Shown: positions 20,590 through 32,311 of the stretch, one piece after another
How the letters are laid out: the number at the start of each line of letters is the position of its first letter
How positions within the stretch are numbered: position 1 is the stretch's first letter
Assembly (NCBI RefSeq): GCF_033115175.1
Contig: NC_084837.1
Location: forward strand, 90,330,499 to 90,394,498
Reading direction: 5' to 3'
From: Lepus europaeus
Lineage: Eukaryota; Chordata; Mammalia; Lagomorpha; Leporidae
Length of the DNA stretch: 64,000 bases
Made by a program: the position numbers and the translations under genes
Notes under the pieces: model-generated
What the model was told of the DNA's origin: nothing
What the model saw: only the letters and a program-made list of their open reading frames with translations
The model's database searches: none

Positions 20590-21010
20590 GACCGAAGACA
20601 CGGAAGTCACATCACTGCTTTTGGAGACCAACTTGGCCACGCGCATCAGGAGCCATCCGAGTGTCCATGTCCTGTGACCCGGTCATCCCACTGCTGGGAA
20701 CGTGGCCAGGGGAAACAGTCCACAGGCAGGGAAGGGCTCGGTGCATCACGATGTGCATCACAGCCTTATGTAGAGTAACAGAATTGCAAGGAAAAGAAAG
20801 GCCTGGCGACACGCGGCTGGCTGAGTAAGCCGGGCAGCCCTTCAGAACCGCAGTCCCACCGTGGGCTGTGTGACGTGGGAGACCCTTGTGCTAAGAGGGG
20901 CAGGTGGGAGGTGGAGTTGTGTGTGCACCTTGATCGTAACTGTGCAGCAGTTCTTGGGGAAGCACAGGTGCCCTTAAAGCACAAGAAAGAACACAGGCTG
21001 GGCTGGGACT
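20590..21010 (+). repeat. Old L1 (L1M-type) 3' fragment
   Basis: The order 'ttttggagaccaacttgg', 'gtgacccggtcatcccactgctggg', 'gatgtgcatcacagccttatg', 'gaattgcaaggaaaagaaagg' follows the familiar L1M 3' region ('ttgacccagcaattccac ... ttcattgcagc'). Strongly diverged; ends approximate. Confidence 0.6.
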
Positions 21011-24000
21011 TTTTGGAGGCATCTGTTTGTGGATGGTGTTTACGTCCCTGAGCACGGATCACCCCAGCAGACAAGAGTCCCCGCAAAGGGTCCCACGCAA
21101 AGCTTTGTAGTAGAATCACCTGCAGATCCCCTCCAGGCAAAGGAACTGGGAGTGCTGGGGTGTGGTCGGCATCCGCATTTATTCACAGCTTCCCAGGGCC
21201 AGGGAGTAGCAGCTGGGTTGGGGCCTGGTACAGATGAAGAGGAAGGACCTTCAGAGGTGACCGAGATAGGGTGGCCACCGGAAGGTCAAGGAGGAGGCAG
21301 CGGTCGCTGGTGACAACTGCTGTGCAGAGGGCAAGCGGGAGGAGGCCACGGTCTCGGGTGTAGCAGCAGGAAGGGGCCGGGGCTTGTCCTCAGTGGGAGT
21401 CCATGAACCAGACGGGACTGACGGCCCCTAGAGCCCAGCTTCAGGCCTCCCACGCCGGCACAGGCTGAAAGGAAAGGTTGCTGGTCAGTCGCTTTCCTTA
21501 AAGCAAACATCTTCCATATCCCAAATGCTGGCACTTGGTCCAACAGGGACCTGAGCTGCCTCTGGCTGGAAGGGGCCGTGCGGAAAATGCGGTCTGGACA
21601 CAGAAAACGTGGAAATCACAAGGATGCTTTGATTGCTCCTGGGGGCGCTGGGCAGATTATTTGAGACCGAGGCAGACACAGACAAATCTAGAACCAACAA
21701 CTCAACTTGGAGTTATATTTCCTTTCTGCTCTGGTGGCTGGAGCCCCCTGGAGGGGGTGAGTGACATGGACTGGGGGTGATGGCACGGAAGACGTTATAT
21801 GGGTTCCTGGGAGCGACTGGCTGCAGGCAAGTACCTTGCAGGTGCACAGTGTGTGTTGGTTGACTTGGAGCAAGCCACCTGGGCAGGGCCTTGGTGTCCC
21901 AGCTGGAGGGAACTTCCCCAACTGCACCAAGTGTCTCCTGGCTTCTTCCTGATTTCGGACCTTGAAGCAGGTGGAGTGGGGTAGCGAGGAACCTCCTGGA
22001 TTCAGTGGATCAGGCACACAGCAGATTGCTTGTCTCTGCCCCACCATGGCCGGGGTCTCAGCTGACTTGAACATGGGATGGGTTGCAGTCGTCCGGAAGT
22101 TTCTGCACACATGTGCAGGGCCTGGACTGGGATGAGTTGAAGATGTGACGTGGCCGGGACCATTGACGGGAGCGTCTGCCTGGGACGTCTTCATGGGGCC
22201 CGGAACTGTCGCAGCAGTGTGCCAGCCTCCATAGGCCAACGCTGCACACCGTGACCTGGGGCTGCAAGACCAAGGATCCCGAAAAACACGGCCAAGGACC
22301 GTGACCACCTAGGATCCAGCCACACGGTGCCGCTTGCACAATCCGGAGTCTATGGAGAAGACCGGGGGGGGGGGGGGCCTCCCTCCAAGCCCCTTTCTTC
22401 TAGAAAGAGCCTCTCTCTGGGGCCGGTCCGACCAGGTCTCCAAAGCAGACATCACCCAGCATTCGTGACTTTGGCTTTCCTGAGACCCTGGGGCCTTTAT
22501 CATTTTTTGGTGGGCCACAGCCCCTCGTCTGGAAGAGGGGTGCACCTGACCTTGGTCTGTGTGGTGTTCTGCAGCGGGAGAGGATTGAGCACGCATTTCC
22601 TGCTACCCACCCCTCGGGCAAGGGTCCTTCCCTTGGACTCAGGCACCCAAACCAGACCCATTGCAGGCTCAGAGTCCTCAGCCTAGCCTACTCTGGCCCA
22701 CAGCACACAGCCCTCCAGGCCGAGGGGCCTCCTGGGAGGAGGGCCCTCCGCCTTCCCCACTCTTTGGCCAGCTGGAGGGCTGCAGTCCAAGGGACACGCC
22801 CCCTGGCCAGGCTCAGGCAGCATAGGCTGACCAGCAGGCTGGACGGGAGCCCAGCTCTCTCCCCCAGGGAGCCCCCAGCCACTTCCTGGCGTGGTTCTAT
22901 GAGTGTGCACACGTGCGTGAGTGTGTGTGTTGGAGGACATGTCTGCTTTGCAAGGACTTGGCTCAGGGCGGCGAGGGGCTTGTTAGAAAATGGAGTGAGG
23001 CCGGCCAGCAGGGAGCTCATTCCCTCTTCCCAGTCCCCTGGGAGCCCGAATTCCTCTTGCTTTGTTCTCTGCCCCTCCCCTGAATGCCTGTTCCCAGGCT
23101 TCCGGGCTTCCCACGCTGGCTTTAGCCTCAGGGGGCTCCAGGGGGGCACTGGAAATTCTTCATCGGCACAATCACCCTCCTCCTCGTCTTCCTTCCCTTC
23201 GTCCTCTTCTCCCTGTTTGCTTTTCCAGCCTTCCATCTATCCATTCAACTGTTTACTAAAACTCCTACACGGTAGCAGGAATTGAGAAGGGGAGGGGGAG
23301 AGAGAGGGGGAGTCAAACTCAAACTCTGTTGTTTTCAAGTGCAGCCAGAGGAGACCAGCTCCCTGGACAGCCGGTTAGGCTGAGGGCCCCAGGTGCCCGC
23401 TCTGATGCGGCACCTGCACCTGGCATCCCGCCTGGGGCCCATGGAGGAGGGGCACCGGGGTTGGCTGGGATCAGGCCCCCCAGCCAGGGCAGGGAGGAGC
23501 AGGTGGGCACAGGCCTTGTAAGGACTGGACCAGGAGCTACGGCTGCCCCGAGGGGCACGTTTGCTGTGCAGGGGAACTGACCTCCCCCCCCCGGCCCCCC
23601 ACTGTGGTACTCTCTCTCAGCCTTCTCTGGCAGAGGAGATGAGGAGCCAGGGAACTGAGCCGCAGGGCGTCTGCTTGTGTCTGCTCCAGGCCCCTAGGCC
23701 TGAGGGTACCAGGGACTGAACCAGACTTGGGTAGGTGGAGGGAAAAGGGATGGAAATCGCTGAGCTCTGGGGTGGGGGGGGGCAGGGCTGGCCCCCTGCT
23801 TCTGCCTGGTCCCTCGAGTTGAAAGCAATGGGGGTGGTTGTCTTCTTCGTCTTTGGCTTGCTGCGAGGTGCCGGACCTGAGCCCGCTGCCCCGCCCCCCC
23901 TCACTGCCGTTCTGTGTCCAGAGCATTCTGAGATGGAACTGAAGGTGGCCTGGGGTCGGTCCGTGGTGGGGGCACGGCAGGGCTGGTTCCCCTCTTGGGC

Positions 24001-24870
24001 CCCGTCCCCAGCCGCAATGGCGGAGCCGGTAAAATCAAGGTGCGGGGCGTTGGAAACCAGGTCCTGCTCAGTGCACCGGCTTGACTTGGAATCCACCAGA
24101 GAACCCACCCCAGGGCCCCATCATTGTGGACCCTCCCCCCAAGACAGGCACAGGGAGGAAAGGGAGGCGGGGCTGATTCCGTGTGTCACTCACAGTGAGT
24201 TTAGGGTACCGACTGCTCGGCAGTAGGCACCGAGGGCCACAGGGGTTCGTGGACTTGACCTCTGTCCTCCACGTGGGCTCTGACCTCAGGGGCCCTGATC
24301 TGGCCCCAGAAACCACTCTCGCCTGCCCAACATTGTAAGCAGCTTCAAGGAGCAGCGAGCACTCGGTTGGGTGGGGCAGGAGCCCACAGCAAGCGGGAGA
24401 GCCTGCTCTGCGGTTCTGTCCTCTCCTCCAGCCCCAGAGAAGAAGGGCAGGAGCTGCCGCAGAGCCTGGTCCCGCAGAGAGGAACTTCAGCATCATCGTG
24501 GCCTTCCCGGGGTGGGGGGTGGGGCAGCATGGCAGCAGGCCAGTCTGGAACCTTCGGGTGCAGAAGCAGAGGGGGAGTGGACCTTAGACGCCAAGCGCAC
24601 AGAAGGAGCCCAAGGGGGAAATGAGTGTTTTGTACAAAATGCTTTGTTTGTGTGAGCAGAATATAGGGGGGCCCTCCACATCCTGAGCGACATGGAGCTA
24701 AGGCGACCAGGGTCCCTCAGCACAGGGCACGTGCCCCAGCCCCCGTGCGGCTCCCGGGACCTGCTCTGTGCGTAGACGGGGAAAGGGGGGTGGGGGCTGG
24801 GAGATGATGAGCTGGGAAGGCAGAGTCCAGAGTCGCGTGCTCACCATGATCGCAGCTGTTCCTTGCATTG
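21011..24870. other. Intron 1 segment, no gene seen
   Basis: A MER5-like piece lies near 21095-21205 ('tagaatcacctgcagatcc', 'gcatccgcatttattcac'). A G14 run lies at 22364-22377, a pyrimidine tract at about 23160-23220, and a short (TG)n near 22910-22930. No exon or lagomorph SINE recognised. Confidence 0.5.
22364..22377. repeat. Poly-G run (G14)
   Basis: Fourteen consecutive G residues, the longest G homopolymer in the window. Confidence 0.9.
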
Positions 24871-24874
24871 GGTT

Positions 24875-25003
24875 TGTATTTATTTGGAAATAACATCTTT
24901 TTCAAGGTGTAAAAAATGATATAGAGGCATTCCAGAAAAATTGGAAAATCAGAAAGGTGTGAAAATGAAATTAAACAGTCACCCTTGGAACAGGTATTTC
25001 TTT
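24875..25003 (+). repeat. AT-rich old L1-like fragment
   Basis: 'aaattggaaaatcagaaaggtg', 'gaaaatgaaattaaacagtcaccc' resembles the 'acagaaaagtataaagaag ... atcacccataatccca' segment of old L1 3' ends. Weak. Confidence 0.4.
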
Positions 25004-25660
25004 GGCTTAGCTATTAAGATGCCTGTTAAGGGGCAGGCGCTGTGGTGCAGCGGATTAAAACCCTGGCCTACAGCGCGTTGGCATCCCATAGGGGTGCCGG
25101 TTCGAGTCCCGCCTACTCCACTTCCCATCCAGCTCCTTGCTAATGCGCCTGGGAAAGCAGTGGAAGATGGCCCAAGTCCTTGGGCCCCTGCACCTGCACG
25201 GGAGACCTGGAGGAAGCTCCTGGCTCCTGGCTTTGGATCCGGAGCTCAGCTCGGCCATTGTGGCCATTTAGGGAGTGAACCAGCAGATGGAAGATCTCTC
25301 TGCCTCTCTCTCTGTCACTACCTCTCTCTGTAACTGTGTCTTTCAAATAAGTAAAATGAATCTTTGAAAAAAAAAAAAGATGCCAGTTAAAACCCCCACC
25401 TCCCACAAGAGTGCCTGGGTTCCAGTGGCAGCCCTGCTCCTGTTGCCAACTTCCAGCTCATGCACACCCTGGGAGGCAGTGGCCGTGGCTCAAGTGGGTG
25501 GATCCCTGTCCCATGGCGACCTGAAGGGAGTTGCAGGCTCCTGGCTTTGGGTCAGCCCTAGTTGTAGGCATTTGGGAAGGATGAGAGCTGCCTCCCCCCC
25601 CTTCCCTCTCCCTCTCCCCTCCCCCACTTCAGTTCTATCCTCTATCGTCTTTGTCTCTGG
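25004..25660 (+). repeat. Old lagomorph SINE, split by a younger SINE
   Basis: The head 'ttggcttagctattaagatgcctgttaa' breaks at 25029 and resumes at 25377 with 'aagatgccagttaaaacccccacctcccac', 'gagtgcctgggttccag', and the body to 'ggcatttgggaaggatgag'. Sense orientation. Confidence 0.85.
25030..25376 (+). repeat. Lagomorph C-type SINE nested in an older SINE
   Basis: Complete element: head 'ggggcaggcgctgtggtgcagcgg', B box 'ggttcgagtcc', body, tail ending in an A run. The 14-bp target duplication AAGATGCCTGTTAA (25016-25029) / AAGATGCCAGTTAA (25377-25390) has one mismatch. Confidence 0.93.
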
Positions 25661-25831
25661 AGAAAAAGAAGTCCCTTTGTCTCCCCCATGAGACCCAGCA
25701 CCCTGCCTTCGGTGCTTTCCTGTCCTTCCCGTGGGTGGGTACCAGTAGATCTTGCTGCTGCTACATTTGATGTCACAACACTGTATGAGGGGCGCTTCCT
25801 CAGGGTATTAACTATCCCATATGCCATCGGG

Positions 25832-26161
25832 TTTTTTTAAAGATACATTTATTTATTTGAAAGTCAGAGTTCCAGAGAGAGAACGAGAGGCAGAGAGAGA
25901 GAGGTCTTCCATCCGCTGGTTCACTCCCCAGATGGCCGCAATGGCCGGAGCTGTGCAGATCCGAAGCCAGGAGCCAGGAACTTCTTCCAGGTCTGCCACG
26001 TGGGTGCAGAGGCCCAAGGACTTGGGCCATCCTCCATTACTTTGCCAGGCCATAGCAGGGCGCTGGATTGGAAGTGGAGCAGCCAGGACTTGAACTGGCA
26101 CCCATGTGGGATGCTGGCACTGCAGACAGCGTGTTTACCCGCTTTGCCACCTCACTGGCCC
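25832..26161 (-). repeat. Lagomorph C-type SINE (-)
   Basis: Antisense: tail 'atttatttatttgaaagtcagag', 'ccgctggttcactccccagatgg', 'gatccgaagccaggagcc', 'ggacttgaactggcaccc' and head complement ending 'cactggcccc'. Confidence 0.92.
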
Positions 26162-26437
26162 CAGTGGCTTTAATATTTCACATTTTGTGATCTCCAAACA
26201 CCGGCTCCAGTCGGTAGCAAATCACTGTTAATTACAACATGCTTTGTCTTCCCTAGAGGAATATTGGATAACGATTAGCCCTGCAATTGATTGAATTAGA
26301 TGTAATGAAAACAGTATATGCTTCAAAAATGTGATTATTTTGATGCCTGTGTAGTAGATTATCATATGAATATATAATTTTATTTTATCAGCTTTTTATT
26401 ATTGGACATTGAATAGTTTCATATTTCTACCTATTAA
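26162..26437. other. AT-rich non-repetitive island
   Basis: About 275 bp of AT-rich sequence between two antisense SINEs, in a GC-rich intron. It contains several ATTA/TAAT cores (for example TTAATTA near 26230 and the ATTGATTGAATTAGATGTAATG segment near 26286-26308). The last third may be an old L1 remnant. No coding potential. Confidence 0.5.
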
Positions 26438-26682
26438 AAATGTGTTTATTTATTTATTTGAAAGGCAAAGCAGCACAGAGAGAGAAATCTTCTATCCACT
26501 AGTTCACTCCCCAAATGGCTGTAATAACCAGGGCTGGGCCAGGCAAGTGCCAGGAGTCTGGAACTCCATCTGGGTCTCCCATGTGGGTGCCCGGGGCCCA
26601 AGTACTGGACCATTGTCTGCAGGCTTCCCAGGGGCATTGGTACAGAACCGGAGCGGAAGCAGTGCAGCCAAGACTCGTGTAG
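26438..26682 (-). repeat. Lagomorph SINE (-), head truncated
   Basis: Tail 'tgtttatttatttatttg', 'agttcactccccaaatggc', 'cagggctgggccagg', 'gggtctcccatgtgggtgcc'; lost after 'gccaagactcgtgtagg'. Confidence 0.85.
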
Positions 26683-26926
26683 GGGCTTAGCAGGGCTGTG
26701 GGTGCGGCAGGTGGCAGCTTGACCTGGCGCGTTTCCACCTTTCAGGGGCGTCTCTGTAGGTGGAACACGTCCACTCTACTTGTTGTCAATTCCAGGAAAC
26801 AGATCAGATGAGACAAAAGGAGACAGGGTCTTGGATGCTCTGGCGTAGACGCCTGTACTCGTTGAGGGACAGCGTGGATGTAGCGGGGCAAAGGGGGCAT
26901 GATGCTACCGTCAGGTTCTGCTTTCT

Positions 26927-27251
26927 TTTTTTTGTTGTTGTTTATTTATTTGACAAGTAGAGTTATAGACAGTGAGAAAGAGACAGAGAGAAAGGTCCTC
27001 CCTCCGTTGGTTCACTCCCCAAATGGCCTCCACGGCCGGCCCTGCGCCGATCCGAAGCCAGGAGCCAGGTGCTTCCTTTTGGTCTCCATGCGGGTGCAGG
27101 GGCCCAAGCACTCGGGCCATCCTCCAGTGCCCTCCCGGGCCACAGCAGAGAGCTGGACTGGAAGAGGAGCAGCCGGGACTTGAACTGGCACCCATATGGG
27201 ATGCCGGCGCCGCAGGCGGAGGATCAACCCAGTGAGCCACAACACCAGCCC
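26927..27251 (-). repeat. Lagomorph SINE (-) with perfect target duplication
   Basis: Complete antisense element. A perfect 15-bp duplication, CAGGTTCTGCTTTCT, lies at 26912-26926 and 27252-27266, which marks a recent insertion. The body ('tccctccgttggttcactcccc', 'cacggccggccctgcgccg') looks like the young type, while the head keeps 'gcacccatatgggatgcc' of the C type. Confidence 0.95.
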
Positions 27252-27320
27252 CAGGTTCTGCTTTCTATGACTTCTTTGTGTATAGGCTTTGAAATCAGTA
27301 GTGAATGGCCCCATTCATTT

Positions 27321-27393
27321 ATGCGTGTGTGTGTCCATGCATGTGCGTGTGTGCGTGTGTGTGTGGGTGTGTGAGAGAGAGAGAGCGCGCGCA
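27321..27393. repeat. (TG)n-(GA)n-(CG)n compound repeat
   Basis: GTGTGTGTCCATGCATGTGCG, then GTGTGTG, then GAGAGAGAGAG and GCGCGCGC. Alternating purine-pyrimidine sequence of this kind can adopt Z-DNA. Confidence 0.85.
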
Positions 27394-27965
27394 GGAGGAC
27401 TGGCTGGCCCTTCAGAGACACTTGCAGCTTCCCTGGCTTCCGCGGGAGCTCCCGACTTGGGTCTTGGTCATGTGCTTTTACAAACTTCACTCCCCACTCA
27501 AGGTCAGGAAAGAGTGAGAGACTGGAGTTAGAGCAGAGCTTTGGATAGGGTATGCACTGGGCTGCCACGTGATACTATTGCTCACCTCCTATTGGCCCGA
27601 GGTTCATCACATGATCATACGCAGTTGCAAAGGCACCTGGGACATGTAGTCATTTCCATGATAGAAGCTGAGCCTCTTGGTACCACGATACAGAGAAGGA
27701 CAGAATAGAGGGAAGTAAGCAGTCACTGCAAAGACAAGAGCCAGATTTTCAAGCCCAGCATTTCGAGACCTCTGTGTGACGTCAGCCACAGGTCGTTAAA
27801 TGCTTGTGACATTGAGGCGGATCAGAATAGACTCCCTCCTCACCTCAACCCTCCTTGCCGTGTGTGCCGCCCATCTTGAAGCACCAGTCCTCAGGTCAGC
27901 GGCAAGGCGCTCCCCGCAGGCTGGGAGCACGCTGGGAACTGCAAGCCCTGCCTGGGCTTCTTCTA
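27394..27965. other. Intron 1 segment, no gene seen
   Basis: No repeat or exon recognised. Moderately AT-richer than surroundings at about 27540-27800. Confidence 0.4.
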
Positions 27966-28284
27966 TTTTTTTTTAAACATTTATTTATTTATTTGAAAGT
28001 CAGAGTTACAGAGAGGCAGAGGCAGAGAGAAAGAAAGAGAGAGAGAGAGAGAGAGAGGTCTTCCATCTGCCGGAGCTGTGCTGATCCAAAGCCAGGGGCC
28101 AGGAGCTTTTTCCAGATCTCCCATATGGGTTAAGAGGCCCAAGGACTTGGGCCATCTTCTACTACTTTCCCAGGCCATAGCAGAGAGCTGGATCAGAAGT
28201 GGAGCAGCCAGGACTCGAACCGGCGCCCATTTGTGATGTCAGCACTGCAGGTGGTGGCTTTACCCGCTGCACCAGTGCTGGCCC
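27966..28284 (-). repeat. Lagomorph C-type SINE (-) with internal deletion
   Basis: Poly-T, 'catttatttatttatttgaaagtcagag', a long (AG)n stretch, then directly 'tcttccatctgccggagctgtgctgatcc', so the 'ggttcactccccagatggccgcaatgg' part is missing. Head complement ends 'gcaccagtgctggccc'. Confidence 0.9.
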
Positions 28285-28739
28285 TCCACCTCGGCTTCTT
28301 ACGAGACATTGTTGTACAGTTCTGCAGACTTTATTTCAATTGTAAGGCAAAGCTGCTTACACACTCGTCTCCTGAATTAAACAGGTTCATCAGTGACCCG
28401 CAATGAGCTGATCTCTAGAACTTAGTGGGTTTGGGTGCCAGGATTCTCCTGAGACGTCTGGCAAAGCTCCTACTGTGTGCATTGGGGTAGATGCATGGAA
28501 CTCCTACAGATCTCAGCTCAGTAACGACACTTTGCCCTCGGTGTCATCTTGATTCCTGTGTCCAGTTGCCGCCATTGCTGCTTTTCTGTTAGAGATCTCA
28601 GTGAGGTTAGCTCCATCATGACAGTTTGGAGGTGGCAAGTTGTTTAGTTGGTCCCCAGAGTGTAAGGGGGGGTGCATATTGCGTCCTCAAAGCCTGTAGA
28701 TGTTGGTTAACCACCGTGTTTTAAAGGTAACCCTCTGTG

Positions 28740-28960
28740 GGCTCCCTGCACTGGCTCTGTGGGGTGCTTGTTCAAATGCAGATTCCCAGGTGCATACTCC
28801 CAGCTCCTGAGTCAGGTCTCTGTCCGTGCCCTCCGCCTGCGTCTGCAGTGTGTTTGCAGGGTGGTTCCCAAACGAGTCTCCTCCCTTACTGCCGAAGCTG
28901 CTGTGTGCGTCACTCCCCAGCTCGGCTTATAGCGATGGGCAGCCCGTGGGTTTGTTCTCC
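28740..28960 (+). repeat. MER5-type DNA transposon fragment
   Basis: 'gtgcttgttcaaatgcagattcccagg' is the conserved opening segment of MER5 (a non-autonomous hAT element). The right end is unclear. Confidence 0.55.
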
Positions 28961-30144
28961 CTAAGCATCCTGCTGCGGGAAGGGTGCTGTGTTAGCTCAT
29001 CAGCTCGTACATAGCTGCTTCAGGAAGCACGTGGTCAGGGCTCTGTGATGTCCCTGTCCTGCTCCTTGTTATCCCCCACCGTCTTCCCACTGATGGCCGG
29101 GCAGGGGTAGGGGAGGAGCCTCCGGGCCAGCCAAGGTCAGAGACCACTAGCGCGGCACACACTGGACACTGCTGGGGCCGGAACACCTGTGCACGAAACT
29201 TCCAGAAACAACGGCTGGTGGGGGGGGAGCGATGAGGGTGCGCTCCAGGGTTGGGTGGGAAGGCATCGCAGCCCCTGAGGTCGCAAATATGGCTCAGGCT
29301 CTGCTGCACGGTGGTGGGAAGCTCTGGCCTCCTCCGAGGCCCTCCTTGACCTCTGCACTGAGGGAGGGGCCATTCCAGGCCCCCCACCCTCGGCCCTGCG
29401 TGGTCCCGCCCCTGGGCTCTGACTGGAGTGCATTGTGTCCTGGCTGGCCCCTCTCAAGCCTCTGAGTGACGGGCCTGTTGTCCAAGATGGCCCCGGGGCT
29501 GGTCAGGGCCTGGGCCCAATGTATCACGCAGCTGCCACCAGACAAAGCCCCTGTGTGTGGGAGCGGCTGGCGCAGCGGGGGGCTGCCTCCCCCGCCGAGT
29601 CCTGTTTACCAGGCACTGCGAGGCGAGAGGGTGGGGTGGGGGTGCTGGGTGCCAGATACGAGCTTGGCAATGAGGCCCCTGAGTGGAGCGAGGTTGTGGT
29701 GTCATGGGCGCTGCTCGCTGCAGGCCTCCCTGGCTGATGCAGTAGTGATGGTTTAGTTCAAGTTCAAGGCAGCCAGAGAAGTGGCCCACCCACCTCCCAG
29801 AGCTCCCAGGACGCCCTGTTTGATCCTTATCAGGGAGTCTGGTTAACCACATCGCAATCACCCATAGTTCACAAGGCCTCTGTAACATGGCCCTAGGGCC
29901 TCAGGCACCCAAGGGGGCAGGACCACTGCCCACCTGCCTTATCCGAGGGGTCAGAGTCCAACACTCGGCCTGCAAAGGAAGCTGTAGCCGGGACTCAGGC
30001 CTCTCTGTACCCCCAGCCCCGGGTCCTGGTGCAGGGCCGGCACCCAGCGACTCTCTGGGGAACGCGGCCTGCCCATTGCTGCCCATTACTGCCCATTGCT
30101 GTGGCTGTGGTCCAGGCTCAGCAGAGACACAGATGTGCTCTGGC
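28961..30144. other. Intron 1 segment, no gene seen
   Basis: GC-rich with no repeat recognised apart from a 3 x 10-bp tandem (GCCCATTGCT type) at 30071-30100. Confidence 0.45.
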
Positions 30145-30280
30145 GGAATGTTTGTGTCCACCCAAATCCCGTGTGTTGAAATCCTAACCCCTGAGGGAAG
30201 GAAGCCGGGCCTTTGGGACGTGATGAGGGCTGTGGATAGGATTGGTGTCCAGGGAAAGAGACCACAGCCCAGCTTCTGGA
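30145..30280 (+). repeat. MaLR-type LTR fragment (MLT1/MST-like)
   Basis: 'aatgtttgtgtccacccaaatcc', 'gtgttgaaatcctaacccc', 'gggcctttgggacgtgatgagg', 'ggattggtgtcc' follow the order of the mammalian MaLR LTR consensus. Solo fragment without internal sequence or coding capacity. Exact subfamily not determined. Confidence 0.65.
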
Positions 30281-32311
30281 TCCTTCTGTCTGGCGGCCGT
30301 GGGCTTCTCCCAAACAAGGAGGGCCACAGGACGCTGTTGCTGGTAGGACGCCCTCGGCAGGTCAGACTTGGCTCTGCTATGGGGGAAGAGCCTGGCCGTC
30401 TGAGGTCTGAGAACCGCTGGGCTTCGGTGGTCCACAGTGCAGTGTGGGGACGTGGGGACGTGGCTAAGCGGTGTATCCCTGGGCTCCTTTTCACGCCAAC
30501 AGCCCACCTCTTCCCCATCCCCCACGGTCTCCCGTGCACTTGCTGCGGGAGGTGGGGGAGGAATCGTGGACAGGGTGCGTTTAGCTTGCAGAAGCAACGC
30601 TATCGGCCTAGTTTCTGCTCACACAGGTGTTTAGCCTTGTTCTTAGACTTATTTATAGCCTGTGACTCCAGCAGCAAGGCAAGGCCTTGTTCAAGGTCAC
30701 GTTTACCCCCCAGGGTCCTTGGCTGCCTGTCCTGCTGCCCTCCCTGAATGCAGGCGGCTTGCCTCGAGCCAGATCCCATCTACCTGCTGGGTGCTGTGGG
30801 TGACTATGGGAGTCTCCCAGATTGGGGGGGGGGCACCCTTGGGTCTCGACCCCACAGGGGGCTCTGTCCCCCTAGGGGGACGTGTTCCGCAGTGTGCTGA
30901 CCTGTGCTGAGGGCTGGAACCAGACTCTCATGGCCAGGCTGATTCCAACTGCATGGATCGGAATTGGTGTTTTACAAAGGGGAAGTGGGGGAGGCAGGTG
31001 TGAGGGGAGAGCACCGTGTGTTTGTGTGTGTGCGTGTACACACACAGTCAGCACACTCTGCCATCTCAGGTGCCAGGTAACCCGTCTCTTACCGTGACCG
31101 CACACAAGAGCTGGAGGCAGAGTTACAGGATCGGATCGTAAAAGGCATTGAGTGTGGGGCTGGGGAGCTGGATTTGGTTCTTTTCGGGAGCAACAGGGAA
31201 AGGGTTAGCACAGAAGACATGGGCTGGGGTGGTTTGTGTGTGTGTGTGTGTGTTTGGAAGAAATCGCTGAGGATGGAGGAACAGGTTTTGAAGAGAAAGG
31301 CAAAGGGTGGGGGGGAGCTGGCATCGAAACACCTGCTGGGTGTCTATCTCACCTGCCTGTGTTCTCTGCTTCTCCCGGGGTCTCGGGGAGCAGGCACCAG
31401 GGGAGTGGCTATGAACAGACGCAGCCCAAGCCTGTCTTTGCAGCGCTGCTAGCTCTCCCTGTGCCAGGCTGGCATGGGTGGCTCTGGGGGTGGCAACTAG
31501 GAGTGGGCGGGAACCCAGAAGCAGTGGGGGGCCGGCCGCTCTGGCCGCCTGTCTCCGCAGACACAGAACCTGGGCATCGACACTACCTCCCACTGTCCGG
31601 GGGACTGGGAAAGGTTTCTAATGCTTTTCTGTCTTGATGCATCATGGGTCAGGGGGCCGGGAGACTTGGTCGCAGTCCCAGCTGTGCTGTTCACCTGCCA
31701 GGGCCCGTGCGGGACCCCCACATTGCAACAGAATGAAGGGTCGTGCCTGTGTGGTGTGTGTGTGCACATGTGTGTATGGGCTTGTGTGCATTCTCAACAG
31801 CAGGGCCACAGACATGCCAGCTCTTTCCTTGCGTGCTCCCTCGCCGTGGGGGGACGACGCTGGCCTGCTCATTCCTATTGCATAGAAGGATGTGGAGACA
31901 GAGGGGATCCTGGGTAGGCAGCCACTAAACCACGCCGCTCTCCGCTCCTGGGCCTGAGCGGGGCCCGCGGTAGCTGTGTTTGAGGTGGAGGTTCATGGTT
32001 GACCTTCAGACCGACCCCTGACTGCCCTAGCAGGCTCCCTGTCCTGGATCGCTGGTGTTTACAATTCACAAAACAAGCAACGAGTGTGTGTTGAGTGTCT
32101 ACTATGCACCAGGCTTTGTACCAAGGGCTGGGCACAAGGGGGACCCGGAGGCAGCCCCGGCCCTGCAGGCACCCACAGTTAGCGCTCTGGCTGTTGGACA
32201 GTTTTGGTCCTAACCCCTAGTGAGGTTATGACCCAACACGTGGCCACAAGTGTAAATATATGTTCCAGGTACGAAACCAAATCAGAAGGCACTCTGCTTC
32301 ATTTTTTCCCC
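30281..32311. other. Intron 1 segment, no gene seen
   Basis: Contains short TG/CA tracts (about 31018-31050, 31234-31253, 31755-31790) and a piece of the ancient repeat at about 32085-32175. No exon or SINE. Confidence 0.45.

Noticed and set aside
30071..30100. 3 x 10-bp tandem GCCCATTGCT
   Set aside because: Too short to mean more than local slippage. Recorded only in the segment description.
29887..30747. 286-codon open frame
   Set aside because: Includes a MaLR LTR fragment (30145-30280) and has no recognisable domain.
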